From: an uncultured Lysobacteraceae bacterium
Lineage (GTDB): Bacteria > Pseudomonadota > Gammaproteobacteria > Xanthomonadales > Xanthomonadaceae
Direction of reading: 5' to 3'
Length of the DNA: 64,000 bases
Assembly (NCBI GenBank): GCA_936911875.1
Contig: CAKZGB010000009.1
Span: forward strand, 1 to 64,000
Below, piece by piece: positions 44,968-53,297 of the stretch. The notes beneath the pieces were generated by a model. It had not been told where the DNA came from and did not search any database. It worked only from the letters and a program-made list of their open reading frames with translations. Numbering within the stretch: the first letter of the stretch is position 1; each line of letters opens with the position of its first letter. The translations under genes were made by a program, and so were the position numbers.

Positions 44968-45427
44968 CGCCGTGAACGTGGCCGTGTTCAAGTTCTTCGG
45001 CCGTGGCTTCGCGCACGTTGGTGATTTCAATGGCAAAGTGCAAATCCTTGCCGGCCATCGGATGGTTCAGATCGACGTCGACCACGGTCATGCCGACCTT
45101 TTCGATGGTGACAGCACGCGGACCCATATTGGTCTGCAGCACAGCTTGCATACCCGGCTCCAGCTTGGCGCCTTGGAAATGCTTTTTCGGGATGCGTTGG
45201 GTCATGCCTTCGCGACGTTCGCCGTAGGCATCGGCAGCGGCAACTTCGACATCGAACTTGTCACCGGCGGACTTGCCTTCCATCGCGGCCTCGAGACCCG
45301 GGATGATGTTGTTATGACCGATCAGCACGGCCATCGGCGCTTGACCGACCGAGCTCTCGGAGGGTTCCTGACCTTGTTCGGACACGGTGTAATGGAAGGC
45401 GACGACGCGGTCTTTTTCGACTTTCAT
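44948..45427 (-). CDS. slyD: FKBP-type peptidyl-prolyl isomerase SlyD
   Basis: A 159-residue metal-binding folding helper. The FKBP core VVAFHYTVSEQ, LIGHNNIIPGLEAAMEGKSA with the inserted flap domain (YGERREGMTQRIPKKHF) and MTVVDVDLNHPMAGKDLHFA is typical. The His-rich tail is short (EHGHVHGDGGVEH). ATG at 45427. Confidence 0.93.
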   Translation of the reverse strand: MKVEKDRVVAFHYTVSEQGQEPSESSVGQAPMAVLIGHNNIIPGLEAAMEGKSAGDKFDVEVAAADAYGERREGMTQRIPKKHFQGAKLEPGMQAVLQTNMGPRAVTIEKVGMTVVDVDLNHPMAGKDLHFAIEITNVREATAEELEHGHVHGDGGVEH

Positions 45428-45469
45428 GGGCAGCAATCTGGTGTTTGAATATAGCCCAATATTATAGAG

Positions 45470-46093
45470 TCAAAATGGGGCCGGGCTCCGCAGGGCCACC
45501 GCTTCCTCATCCAACGGATGGTCGAAGGCCAGATCCGTCGCGTGCAGCAGCAGGCGCGGCTCCCTGTCCGAGTCCGTCCCGTACAGCGCATCCCCGACGA
45601 TGGGATGCCCGATTGTGGCCAGATGCACCCGCAGCTGATGGGTCCGCCCCGTGACCGGGAACAATGCCACGCGGGTCCGGCCTTCGACCGATTCCAGGAT
45701 CTGCCAGCGGGTCAGGCTCGGCTTGCCCGACTCCATATCTACCATCTGGCGCGGGCGGTTCGGCCAGTCGGTGATCAGCGGCAAGTCGATCACGCCCTCA
45801 TCCGTCGAAGGCCGTCCGTGCACCCACGCCTCGTAGCGCTTACGGACCTCCCGGCGAGCGAAACGCATCGACATTTCCCGCTGCAACTCGGGGTTCAGGG
45901 CCAGCAGCACCAGACCTGAAGTCGGCTGATCGAGCCGGTGAATAATGAGCGCCGTCGGATGCTGCCGTTGCACGCGAGCAATGAGGCAGTCGGCCTTGTC
46001 CGGCCCGCGACCGGGGACGGTTAACAGGCCCGCGGGTTTGTCGACCGCCAGCAGTCCGGCCTTCGACCACAGTTCACGGGGGTTGTCTTGCAC
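45470..46093 (-). CDS. rluA: RluA-family pseudouridine synthase
   Basis: A 207-residue enzyme modifying 23S rRNA/tRNA. LLAVDKPAGLLTVPGRGPDK, the catalytic HRLDQPTSGLVLLAL, ITDWPNRPRQMVDMESGKPS and VTGRTHQLRVHLATIGHPIV match RluA closely. Start is GTG at 46093 with AGGA eight bases before; the long upstream open frame lies in the divergent NlpC/P60 gene. Confidence 0.92.
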   Translation of the reverse strand: MQDNPRELWSKAGLLAVDKPAGLLTVPGRGPDKADCLIARVQRQHPTALIIHRLDQPTSGLVLLALNPELQREMSMRFARREVRKRYEAWVHGRPSTDEGVIDLPLITDWPNRPRQMVDMESGKPSLTRWQILESVEGRTRVALFPVTGRTHQLRVHLATIGHPIVGDALYGTDSDREPRLLLHATDLAFDHPLDEEAVALRSPAPF

Positions 46094-46108
46094 CGCCAAT
46101 TTCCTATC

Positions 46109-46690
46109 ATGAGAGTCATGAATCCACGGCCTGCAAGTGTAACCGCCCTGCTCACCGCCGCCATCCTGGCGCTTAGTGTGGCGGGATGTCGGCACGATGC
46201 GCGCCCGACCAAGCCCAAGTCCAAGGCCGTGGCCAGCGTCAAAAAGAGCAATGCGCCGCGCAAGGTCCCTGCCGCCGGCCGCACCACGGCCTATCGCACC
46301 TCGCATACCGATCAGGCCAACAATGTGCTGATGCGCGCGCTGAGCCTGGTCGGCACGCCCTACCGCTGGGGCGGCAACACGCCCGAAGGCGGTTTTGACT
46401 GCTCGGGTCTGGTCAATTATGTGTACCGCGACATGCTGGATCTCAAACTGCCCCGCACCTCGGGCGCGCTGGCGGCGTATCAGGGCCCGGTAATCGACCC
46501 GACGCGCCTAAACACGGGCGATCTGGTGTTTTTCGGGAGCAACGGCAACGTCAGCCACGTGGGTATTTATGTGGGCGACGGCCGCTTTGTGCATGCTCCG
46601 AGCACCGGCGGTACCGTACGGATGGACCGTTTGGATGGCCCGTACTGGGTTTCTCACTACACGGGATCTAAACAGATCCTTGGCCGTTAA
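46109..46690 (+). CDS. NlpC/P60 lipoprotein peptidoglycan hydrolase
   Basis: A 193-residue lipoprotein (lipobox SVAGC) with a basic linker and C-terminal NlpC/P60 domain: GTPYRWGGNTPEGGFDCSGL holds the catalytic Cys, NVSHVGIYVGDGRFVHAPST the His. It cleaves peptide stems as a gamma-D-Glu/DAP endopeptidase. ATG at 46109 or 46118, 15-24 bases from the divergent rluA start. Confidence 0.9.
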   Translation: MRVMNPRPASVTALLTAAILALSVAGCRHDARPTKPKSKAVASVKKSNAPRKVPAAGRTTAYRTSHTDQANNVLMRALSLVGTPYRWGGNTPEGGFDCSGLVNYVYRDMLDLKLPRTSGALAAYQGPVIDPTRLNTGDLVFFGSNGNVSHVGIYVGDGRFVHAPSTGGTVRMDRLDGPYWVSHYTGSKQILGR

Positions 46691-46805
46691 TGTCCAAAAC
46701 TATGACATATTTCGTGGTTTTAACATCCTTCTTAACGAAATCTTGAGCCTTTTAACGCCCTCGTTAGGCAAACTTTAGGCTTAGTGAAGAAGTGGTGAAG
46801 ACCGC

Positions 46806-47555
46806 GTGACAACGAAATCAAACCTCGTTCAAACCGGTCGGCTCGTCGCAGGCGTCCGACTTTTAAAATCCAGAGTTGTTCTGAAGTCCCTGTTGGCCTT
46901 CTCCCTTTTGTCCCCGGCGATGGCTTTTGCCCAGTCCGCCAATGGTCAATCTCCCCTAGATTCCTTCCTGTCGCAACGCAGCGCCGCCCAGCCGGCCGCA
47001 GCCGCCGACGCCTCTACCCCGCTCGATCGCGTGGTGAGCTTCGCTAACCAAACCGTCCAATCGGCCACCTCCGGCGTCCGTTCGTGGGTTCAGCCCACCG
47101 CCACCGCTTCGATTCGTAAAGAAGTCGAAATGCTGGACCGCCAGGACAAGCTCGATGGCGACACCGCCATCGTCAGCCCCAAGATTACTGCTGTACTGCA
47201 ACGCGCCACCTCGATGCTGGGCACGCCCTACCGTTGGGGCGGCACCACGCCGTCCGGCTTTGACTGTTCCGGTCTGGTCGGTTGGGTGTTCCGCAATGCA
47301 CTGGGTGTCGAACTGCCCCGCGTCTCGCGCGACATGGCCCGCCAAGGTCTGGCCATCAACGATCGCAGCAAGATGGTTCCCGGCGATCTGGTTTTCTTTG
47401 GCGACGGCGGTCGCGTCAACCATGTCGGCATCTATGTCGGCAACGGTCGCTTCCTGCATGCCCCGCGCACCGGCAAGAACGTGACGATCTCGGCCATGGA
47501 TAGCGGCTACTGGGGTCGCAAGTTCCTGGCTGCACGTCGAGTCGAAGGACTCTAA
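46806..47555 (+). CDS. secreted NlpC/P60 peptidoglycan hydrolase, second copy
   Basis: A 249-residue protein with GTG start, basic N-terminus, signal peptide ending SPAMAFAQS (about residue 43), a variable Ala/Ser-rich region and a C-terminal NlpC/P60 domain (GTPYRWGGTTPSGFDCSGLV, RVNHVGIYVGNGRFLHAP). Paralogue of the gene just upstream, sharing the catalytic Cys/His layout but exported without a lipobox. Confidence 0.9.
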   Translation: MTTKSNLVQTGRLVAGVRLLKSRVVLKSLLAFSLLSPAMAFAQSANGQSPLDSFLSQRSAAQPAAAADASTPLDRVVSFANQTVQSATSGVRSWVQPTATASIRKEVEMLDRQDKLDGDTAIVSPKITAVLQRATSMLGTPYRWGGTTPSGFDCSGLVGWVFRNALGVELPRVSRDMARQGLAINDRSKMVPGDLVFFGDGGRVNHVGIYVGNGRFLHAPRTGKNVTISAMDSGYWGRKFLAARRVEGL

Positions 47556-47576
47556 GCCACGCGCTTCAACAAGCAA

Positions 47577-47602
47577 ACGCCGCAGATGCGGCGTTTTCTT
47601 TA
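47577..47602 (+). terminator. rho-independent terminator after the second NlpC/P60 gene
   Basis: ACGCCGC (47577-47583) and GCGGCGT (47588-47594) with a four-base loop, followed by TTTTCTTT. Confidence 0.88.
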
Positions 47603-47606
47603 TGCG

Positions 47607-48095
47607 TCAGCCCACCGCCTGACGAATGGTGTCCTCAATTCCTTTTGACAGTTCCATCACCTTCAGCGCGTAGTCGCTGAGTTCGCGATCGTGATCGTTC
47701 GAGAACGACAGCGTCGGAACGGTAGTCGGCTTGCGCGTCTCGCGATCTAAAGCCACAAACACAATGATGCAGTGAGTGCACAGGCGCTCGACGCTCGCGT
47801 CTTCCATCGGGTCGCGCGCCTTCACATCGACCGCAAAGTGCATGGAGCTGGTGCCGGTGTGGACGAGTTTGGTGTGCACGGTGACCATATCGCTGATCTT
47901 GATCGGCGCCACGAAGCGAATCCCGCCCACTGCAACCGTCACGGCATACGTACCGCTCCAGCCGACTGCGGCAGCGTAACCGGCCTGGTCAATCCATTTC
48001 ATCACCATACCGCCGTGCACCTGGCCACCGTAATTCACATCGGTGGGTTCGGCCAAAAAGCGCATGGTCAGTTCGCGTTGAGTTCCGGCTGACAT
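47607..48095 (-). CDS. acyl-CoA thioesterase (hotdog fold)
   Basis: A 162-residue single-hotdog YciA/BACH-type acyl-CoA hydrolase: FLAEPTDVNYGGQVHGGMVM with the Asn-x-x-Gly and following Asp in WIDQAGYAAA, and GGIRFVAPIKISDMVTVHTK. It releases CoA from acyl-CoAs in the cytosol. Convergent with the NlpC/P60 gene across the terminator. Confidence 0.93.
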   Translation of the reverse strand: MSAGTQRELTMRFLAEPTDVNYGGQVHGGMVMKWIDQAGYAAAVGWSGTYAVTVAVGGIRFVAPIKISDMVTVHTKLVHTGTSSMHFAVDVKARDPMEDASVERLCTHCIIVFVALDRETRKPTTVPTLSFSNDHDRELSDYALKVMELSKGIEDTIRQAVG

Positions 48096-48153
48096 GATCG
48101 TCCTTGATGGGTTGGCGGAGCTTACAGGTTAAACTCTTGCGACTGCCGTTTGC

Positions 48154-48657
48154 ATGACTGCCAGCCCAATGCCCTACACCCCGATCGTCGCTACTCTTGG
48201 ATACATCCTGTCACCGGACGGCAAGCAAGTGCTGCTGGTCCATCGCAATGCGCGCCCCGGCGATGAGCATCTGGGCAAGTACAACGGTCTGGGCGGCAAG
48301 ATCGAACCCGATGAGGACATGGTCGAAGGCATGCGCCGCGAGATCATGGAAGAAGCCGGCATCACCTGCACCGATCTGAGCCTGCGTGGCACGGTCTCGT
48401 GGCCCGGTTTCGGCAAGAACGGTGAGGACTGGCTCGGTTTCGTCTTTCTAATCCGCAGTTTCGAAGGCACGCCCTACACCTCGAACCCCGAGGGCACCTT
48501 GGAGTGGATCGACCTGGATCGCATCTACGAACTGCCCATGTGGGAAGGCGATCGCCACTTCCTGCCGTTAGTGTTTGACGATGATGCACGCGCCTTCCAC
48601 GGGGTCATGCCTTATAAAGATGGCCGCCCGGTGCGTTGGTCGTATAGCCGCATCTGA
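48154..48657 (+). CDS. Nudix hydrolase (8-oxo-dGTP diphosphatase-like)
   Basis: A 167-residue protein with a full Nudix box, GGKIEPDEDMVEGMRREIMEE followed by AGI. The start YTPIVATLGYILSPDGKQVL and WVGF-like WLGFVFLI resemble MTH1-type 8-oxo-(d)GTP sanitising enzymes. Activity on other nucleotides is possible. Confidence 0.9.
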   Translation: MTASPMPYTPIVATLGYILSPDGKQVLLVHRNARPGDEHLGKYNGLGGKIEPDEDMVEGMRREIMEEAGITCTDLSLRGTVSWPGFGKNGEDWLGFVFLIRSFEGTPYTSNPEGTLEWIDLDRIYELPMWEGDRHFLPLVFDDDARAFHGVMPYKDGRPVRWSYSRI

Positions 48658-48704
48658 GTGTCCGACGCGTCGGCTATGACGTGCCGACGTCAACGCGCTA
48701 GTGA

Positions 48705-48971
48705 TTAGCGCAGCTGCGAGTCCTTGGAGCCGCGACGGTTATAGCCGGCAGCATGGCCTTTCTGCGCATCGAGCTGTTCCTGACACGCAACGCAAAGACG
48801 CACACCCGGCAAGGCCTTACGACGGCCCTCAGGGATCTCGGCATCGCATTCCTCGCAGTGCTCGAGACTTGGACCGACCGGCAACGCATCGCGTGCGCGC
48901 TTGATCGCATCTTTAACTGTGGCGTCGATCTGATCCTGTACCGCGCCATCGCCGGCCCAACCCGTTGCCAT
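48705..48971 (-). CDS. DksA/TraR C4-type zinc-finger protein
   Basis: An 88-residue protein with CEECDAEIPEGRRKALPGVR and then LCVACQEQLD, i.e. Cys-x2-Cys ... Cys-x2-Cys, the YbiI/TraR-like zinc finger. Such short DksA homologues bind RNA polymerase or act as small regulators. The N-terminal coiled coil of true DksA is missing. It precedes no gene in operon; the symporter gene lies just upstream on the same strand with a three-base gap. Confidence 0.88.
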   Translation of the reverse strand: MATGWAGDGAVQDQIDATVKDAIKRARDALPVGPSLEHCEECDAEIPEGRRKALPGVRLCVACQEQLDAQKGHAAGYNRRGSKDSQLR

Positions 48972-48973
48972 CG

Positions 48974-50311
48974 TTAGCCTCGTGCCGTTTCGGTTTGCAG
49001 ATCATCCATTTGACCCAGACCGATGTTGGTCGACGGATCATCGTAGACGCTGCGATCGAGCAGACCGGTTTCCTTGGCGACCAGCACCGGAACCAGCATC
49101 TGGCCCGTCACGTTGGTCATGGTGCGCATCATGTCGAGAATGCGGTCAATTGCCACCAGCAGACCGATACCGGACAACGGCAAACCCGCAGCAGACAATA
49201 CCAGCGTCACCATGACGGTGGCGGTACCCGGCACGCCGGCGGTACCGAAGCTGCCTAACACCGAAGCCAACATGATGATCACGTAGTGACTGGCGTTGAG
49301 ATCAATGCCGTAGTACTGCGCCACGAACAGCGACGTCAGTGCAGGATAAATGGCACCGCAGCCATCCATCTTGATGGTGGCACCCAACGGCACGGCAAAC
49401 GCCGCATAGTTTTTATCAACGCCAAGATTGTGTGTCACCGAACGCATGGCTGCCGGCATCGACGCAAACGACGACGACGACACAAACGCAATCTGCATGC
49501 CCGGTGCAGCGCCCTTGAAGAACTTGAGCGGATTCAGACCGTGGGCCGCGAGCAGACCGCTGTACACCACAGCAATGTGCAAGACACAGGCCAAATACAA
49601 GGCAATGACATAAGTGCCCAGCGGCACCAGTTTTTCAAAGCCGTAAGCACCAACCAATGCGGCGATCAGACCAAAGGTGCCTAGCGGCGTAAATTCAAGG
49701 ACGAAGCGCGTGACTTGCACCATCAGCTTGCTGGCTTCATCAACCAGCGTGCGAATGCCTTGCGTCTTCGGGCCGAGCTTGACCAGTGCAAAGCCGCACA
49801 GTCCGGCCCAGAAAATCACTTGCAGCATGGTGCCCTTGTCGGTGAGATGGTAGAGACCATCGGCATCGGACTTGACGCGCATGGCACCCGTCAGCGCCTG
49901 GAACGGATTGCGCGGCACGATGTCCTTGAGCACCTGGATGAAGTTCGGGACTTCTTTGACTTTGTAATCGGCATCGCCCATCAGACCGCTCAGGCCGAGA
50001 CCCGGTTTCATGACGAGACCCACCGTCAGGCCCACTACCACAGCCAAAGCGGCAGTGATCGCAAACCACATAAAAGTCCGTCCACCGAGTTTGGCGATGG
50101 ACTGCTGACCCGAAAGCGACGCGACGGCATTCATGACCGCAAACAGCACCAGCGGCACCGCGATCATCATGATCAGTTGAACGTAGATATCACCTAACCA
50201 GCCGAACCACGTTTCCGCATTGGGGCCGAACGCAACACCGGCGAGCGCACCGAGCACAAAGCCCGCCAGTACGCGTTGCCAGAAAGGAATCTTGAACCAA
50301 GCAGAGATCAC
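48974..50311 (-). CDS. dicarboxylate/amino acid:cation symporter (DAACS)
   Basis: A 445-residue integral membrane transporter. The serine-rich hairpin QIAFVSSSSFASMPAAM and the cation/substrate motif KMDGCGAIYPALTSLFVAQY identify the glutamate/C4-dicarboxylate symporter family; the second hairpin is GVPGTATVMVTLVLSAAGLP. The start is uncertain: GTG at 50311 is preferred, a TTG at 50353 is possible. Confidence 0.92.
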   Translation of the reverse strand: MISAWFKIPFWQRVLAGFVLGALAGVAFGPNAETWFGWLGDIYVQLIMMIAVPLVLFAVMNAVASLSGQQSIAKLGGRTFMWFAITAALAVVVGLTVGLVMKPGLGLSGLMGDADYKVKEVPNFIQVLKDIVPRNPFQALTGAMRVKSDADGLYHLTDKGTMLQVIFWAGLCGFALVKLGPKTQGIRTLVDEASKLMVQVTRFVLEFTPLGTFGLIAALVGAYGFEKLVPLGTYVIALYLACVLHIAVVYSGLLAAHGLNPLKFFKGAAPGMQIAFVSSSSFASMPAAMRSVTHNLGVDKNYAAFAVPLGATIKMDGCGAIYPALTSLFVAQYYGIDLNASHYVIIMLASVLGSFGTAGVPGTATVMVTLVLSAAGLPLSGIGLLVAIDRILDMMRTMTNVTGQMLVPVLVAKETGLLDRSVYDDPSTNIGLGQMDDLQTETARG

Positions 50312-50447
50312 GGCACATCCGGATGCAGAAGTGAATCTCCAAGGATAAAACAAGCCGGCCCACTTAACTGCGAATCAGGACTGTTTTTGTCATATTTCGA
50401 GATTTAGAATGGGAGTTCCGTTCAGCTGCATCGTCACAGGATTCTCA

Positions 50448-52160
50448 ATGCGCTCTCGTCTGTCCATTGCCGCACTCGCGGCGGCCGTCAGTCTGCTCTC
50501 CGGCTGTGCCACCACCGGCCTGTCAGCTTCCAACACTGCCGGCACGTCCCTCGCGCCGATTGAGGTCCCCAAGATTGAACGCCCGGCCGGTGAAACGCCC
50601 CAGTGGTGGTTCACGCAAGGTGCCTCGACTGCAGCGGCTCACGGCGCGATGCGCGGCAAGGCCAAGAACGTCATTCTGTTCGTTGGCGATGGCATGAGCC
50701 TGCCGACAGTTGCTGCTGCCCGCATCTTCCTGGGCCAGCAGACCGGTCATCCCGGCGAAGAAACGCGTCTGTCGTGGGAAGACTTTCCCAACACTGCGTT
50801 GAGCCGTACGTATAACACCAACGCGCAAACGCCCGATTCGGCCGGCACCATGACGGCGATGGCCACCGGGATCAAGACGCGCATGGGCATGCTGTCCGTG
50901 GGTCAAGCGGCGGAGCGTGCCGATTGCGGCGCCAGCCTTCAAACGCAAATCCCGACGCTGTGGGAAATGGCGGCCGATGCCGGTCTGGCTACGGGTGTAG
51001 TCACCACCACGGCGGTTACGCACGCCACACCGGGTGCGACGTTCGCGCACGTGCCGGAACGCAACTGGGAAAACGACACCGACCTGACCCCCGAAGCCAC
51101 GGAACAAGGCTGTCTGGATATCGCTTCGCAAATGGTCGGCAGCCCTTACGGCAAGGGTCCGGATGTGCTGATGGGTGGCGGCCGTATGAACTTTTTCGGT
51201 GTTGATCAGAACGACCCGGAATACGACGACAAGGTCGGACAACGTCTCGATGGCCGCAATCTCGTCGACGAGTGGAAGGCTCGTCACCCCGGCGGCACGT
51301 ATGTCTGGAATCTGGAACAGTTCAACGCCGCGCCCAAGGGCACGCCGATCATCGGCCTGTTCGAACCGAGCCACATGCAGTTTGAGCAGGACCGTCCAAA
51401 GGATCCGGCGGGAGAGCCTTCGCTGGCGCAAATGACCGAGTCGGCGATTCAACGACTGAGTGCGCTCAATCCCGACGGCTTTGTGTTGCTGGTCGAAGGC
51501 GGCCGCATCGACCACGCTCACCATGGTGGCAACGCCTATCGCGCGCTTAAGGACACGGTGGCATTGCATCAGGCTGTCGAGCGTGCGGCGCAGATCACCA
51601 ACCCCGATGACACTTTGATTCTGGTCACCGCCGATCACTCGCACACCATGTTCTTTGTCGGCTATCCGGCTCGCGGCAATCCGATTCTGGGTAAGGTCCG
51701 CGGCGGCAGCGGTGAAGCCATGGATCCGCGAGCACTGGCGATGGATGCCACCGGCCTGCCCTTCACCACGCTCGGCTATGCCAACGGCCCGGGTTATGCC
51801 GGTGCGACTTCAACGCAGGAAGAGGGCCCTAAGCGCAATCCGCATTATCCGTCGGGCTTCCAGCAGGCTGAGAACGGCCGTCCGAACCTGACCGATGTGG
51901 ATACCGAACATCCGGACTACCTGCAGGAAGCGATGGTCCCGACCAGCTCCGAAAGCCACGGCGGCGACGACGTCGGCATTTGGGCCCGCGGTACCGGCTC
52001 GGACGCGATTCGCGGCAATGTGGAACAGAACACGATCTTCCACTTCCTGCTGCAGTCCAACCCGAAACTGCGTGCGTATTACTGCAGCCGCAACCTGTGT
52101 AACGCCCAAGGCGTGCCGGTCAAACTACCGGAACCGAAAGTGGTGCGTCGCGCTCAGTAA
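50448..52160 (+). CDS. lipoprotein alkaline phosphatase
   Basis: A 570-residue exported phosphomonoesterase with lipobox LLSGC (Cys20). Metal and catalytic motifs are visible: ILFVGDGMSLPT (Asp81), TPDSAGTMTAMATG (nucleophile Ser131), EGGRIDHAHHGGN, VTADHSHTMF and SESHGGDDVGIWARG. It releases phosphate from organic esters at the cell envelope. ATG at 50448. No Pho box could be identified by eye. Confidence 0.93.
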   Translation: MRSRLSIAALAAAVSLLSGCATTGLSASNTAGTSLAPIEVPKIERPAGETPQWWFTQGASTAAAHGAMRGKAKNVILFVGDGMSLPTVAAARIFLGQQTGHPGEETRLSWEDFPNTALSRTYNTNAQTPDSAGTMTAMATGIKTRMGMLSVGQAAERADCGASLQTQIPTLWEMAADAGLATGVVTTTAVTHATPGATFAHVPERNWENDTDLTPEATEQGCLDIASQMVGSPYGKGPDVLMGGGRMNFFGVDQNDPEYDDKVGQRLDGRNLVDEWKARHPGGTYVWNLEQFNAAPKGTPIIGLFEPSHMQFEQDRPKDPAGEPSLAQMTESAIQRLSALNPDGFVLLVEGGRIDHAHHGGNAYRALKDTVALHQAVERAAQITNPDDTLILVTADHSHTMFFVGYPARGNPILGKVRGGSGEAMDPRALAMDATGLPFTTLGYANGPGYAGATSTQEEGPKRNPHYPSGFQQAENGRPNLTDVDTEHPDYLQEAMVPTSSESHGGDDVGIWARGTGSDAIRGNVEQNTIFHFLLQSNPKLRAYYCSRNLCNAQGVPVKLPEPKVVRRAQ

Positions 52161-52184
52161 TTGAACTTGGCGAAGGCCAGGCCG

Positions 52185-52649
52185 TCAGAACGGCTTGGCC
52201 AACACCAGATACACAATCAGCACCAGCAAGATCAGCGGCAGCTCGTTGAGCCATCGCAATGAAGTTGCCGAAGGCAATGCCTTGCCCTTGGTGTCGTGCG
52301 CCTTGAGCAGGCGGCCGCAATAAATAAAGTAAGCCAGCAGCAAAGCAACCATGCCGAGCTTGGCGTGGAACCAGCCACCCATGGCAAAGGCCTGCGGCAG
52401 CGTATCGGGCAGCAGACGATAGCCTTGCCACATGAGCACGCCGAAGATAAATGCCATGCCGAACATGATGTGGCCGAAGCGGTACATGCGGCGTCCCATC
52501 AGAATCAGTCGGGCGTGAGCGGCATCGCCTTCGGCCTTGGCCTGCGACTCGGCCAGGTTGACCAGAATGCGGGGCAGATAGAATGTGCCGGCGACAAAGG
52601 CCATTACGAACACCAGATGGGCGGTCTTGCTGATCAGAAACAGATTCAT
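52185..52649 (-). CDS. HemJ/CopD-like membrane protein (UPF0093)
   Basis: A 154-residue protein with four helices. ISKTAHLVFVMAFVAGTFYL and GGWFHAKLGMVALLLAYFIY with conserved histidines match the HemJ group, the oxygen-independent-type protoporphyrinogen IX oxidase of many proteobacteria lacking HemG/HemY. A CopD-like copper protein is the alternative. Confidence 0.8.
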   Translation of the reverse strand: MNLFLISKTAHLVFVMAFVAGTFYLPRILVNLAESQAKAEGDAAHARLILMGRRMYRFGHIMFGMAFIFGVLMWQGYRLLPDTLPQAFAMGGWFHAKLGMVALLLAYFIYCGRLLKAHDTKGKALPSATSLRWLNELPLILLVLIVYLVLAKPF

Positions 52650-52669
52650 GAATTCACGGAGGCGGTACG

Positions 52670-53269
52670 GTGAGCAAAGTATACGATGAGGCCTATTTCA
52701 ACCGCTGGTATCGCGGTGCGCAACCTGCGGCGGACCGGGCCCATCTGCGCCGCAAAGTGGCGATGGCCGTAGCCATGGCCGAGTACTACCTGGAGCGACC
52801 GATTCGTACGGTGCTCGATATCGGCGCCGGCGAAGCCGCCTGGCGTGCGCCCCTGCTGGCGCTACGGCCCAAGCTGCAGTACCTGGCCTTTGACAGCTCC
52901 GAATATGCGGTGCAACGCTACGGCGCTCGCCGTCAGCTCCATTACGCGACCTTTGGCGATTTCGAGTGGCTGCGCCCCTGCCCGCCTGTTGACCTGCTGA
53001 TTTGCGCCGATGTCATGCATTACGTGCCCACCGCCGAGCTCAAACGTGGCGCCCAAGGTCTGGCCGCGCTCACAGGAGGTTTGGCATTCCTGGAGACGTT
53101 TGTCAGTGGCGATCCCTTCGCCGGAGATACCGACGGGTTCCAAAAGCGTTCGCCCGCGGCATTCCGCAAGATTCTCGAATCGGCGGGTCTGACACCGATC
53201 GGAAGTCATTTCTGGGCGCGCAATGAAGTGGTCGCCCAATTCGCAGCGATGGAGCGCTCGGCCGGCTAA
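52670..53269 (+). CDS. class I SAM-dependent methyltransferase
   Basis: A 199-residue protein with motif I RTVLDIGAGEAAWRAPLLAL, YLAFDSSEYAV and the post-motif DLLICADVMHYVPTAELKRG. Substrate unknown. It is transcribed with the PHA depolymerase gene 28 bases downstream. Confidence 0.85.
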   Translation: MSKVYDEAYFNRWYRGAQPAADRAHLRRKVAMAVAMAEYYLERPIRTVLDIGAGEAAWRAPLLALRPKLQYLAFDSSEYAVQRYGARRQLHYATFGDFEWLRPCPPVDLLICADVMHYVPTAELKRGAQGLAALTGGLAFLETFVSGDPFAGDTDGFQKRSPAAFRKILESAGLTPIGSHFWARNEVVAQFAAMERSAG

Positions 53270-53297
53270 GTGGCCCGCAGCCTCATCGCCCGCCAAC

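Noticed and set aside
46740..46780. GTTAGGC motif upstream of the second NlpC/P60 gene
   Set aside because: No partner core or palindromic arm within 150 bases; a chance match in a promoter region.
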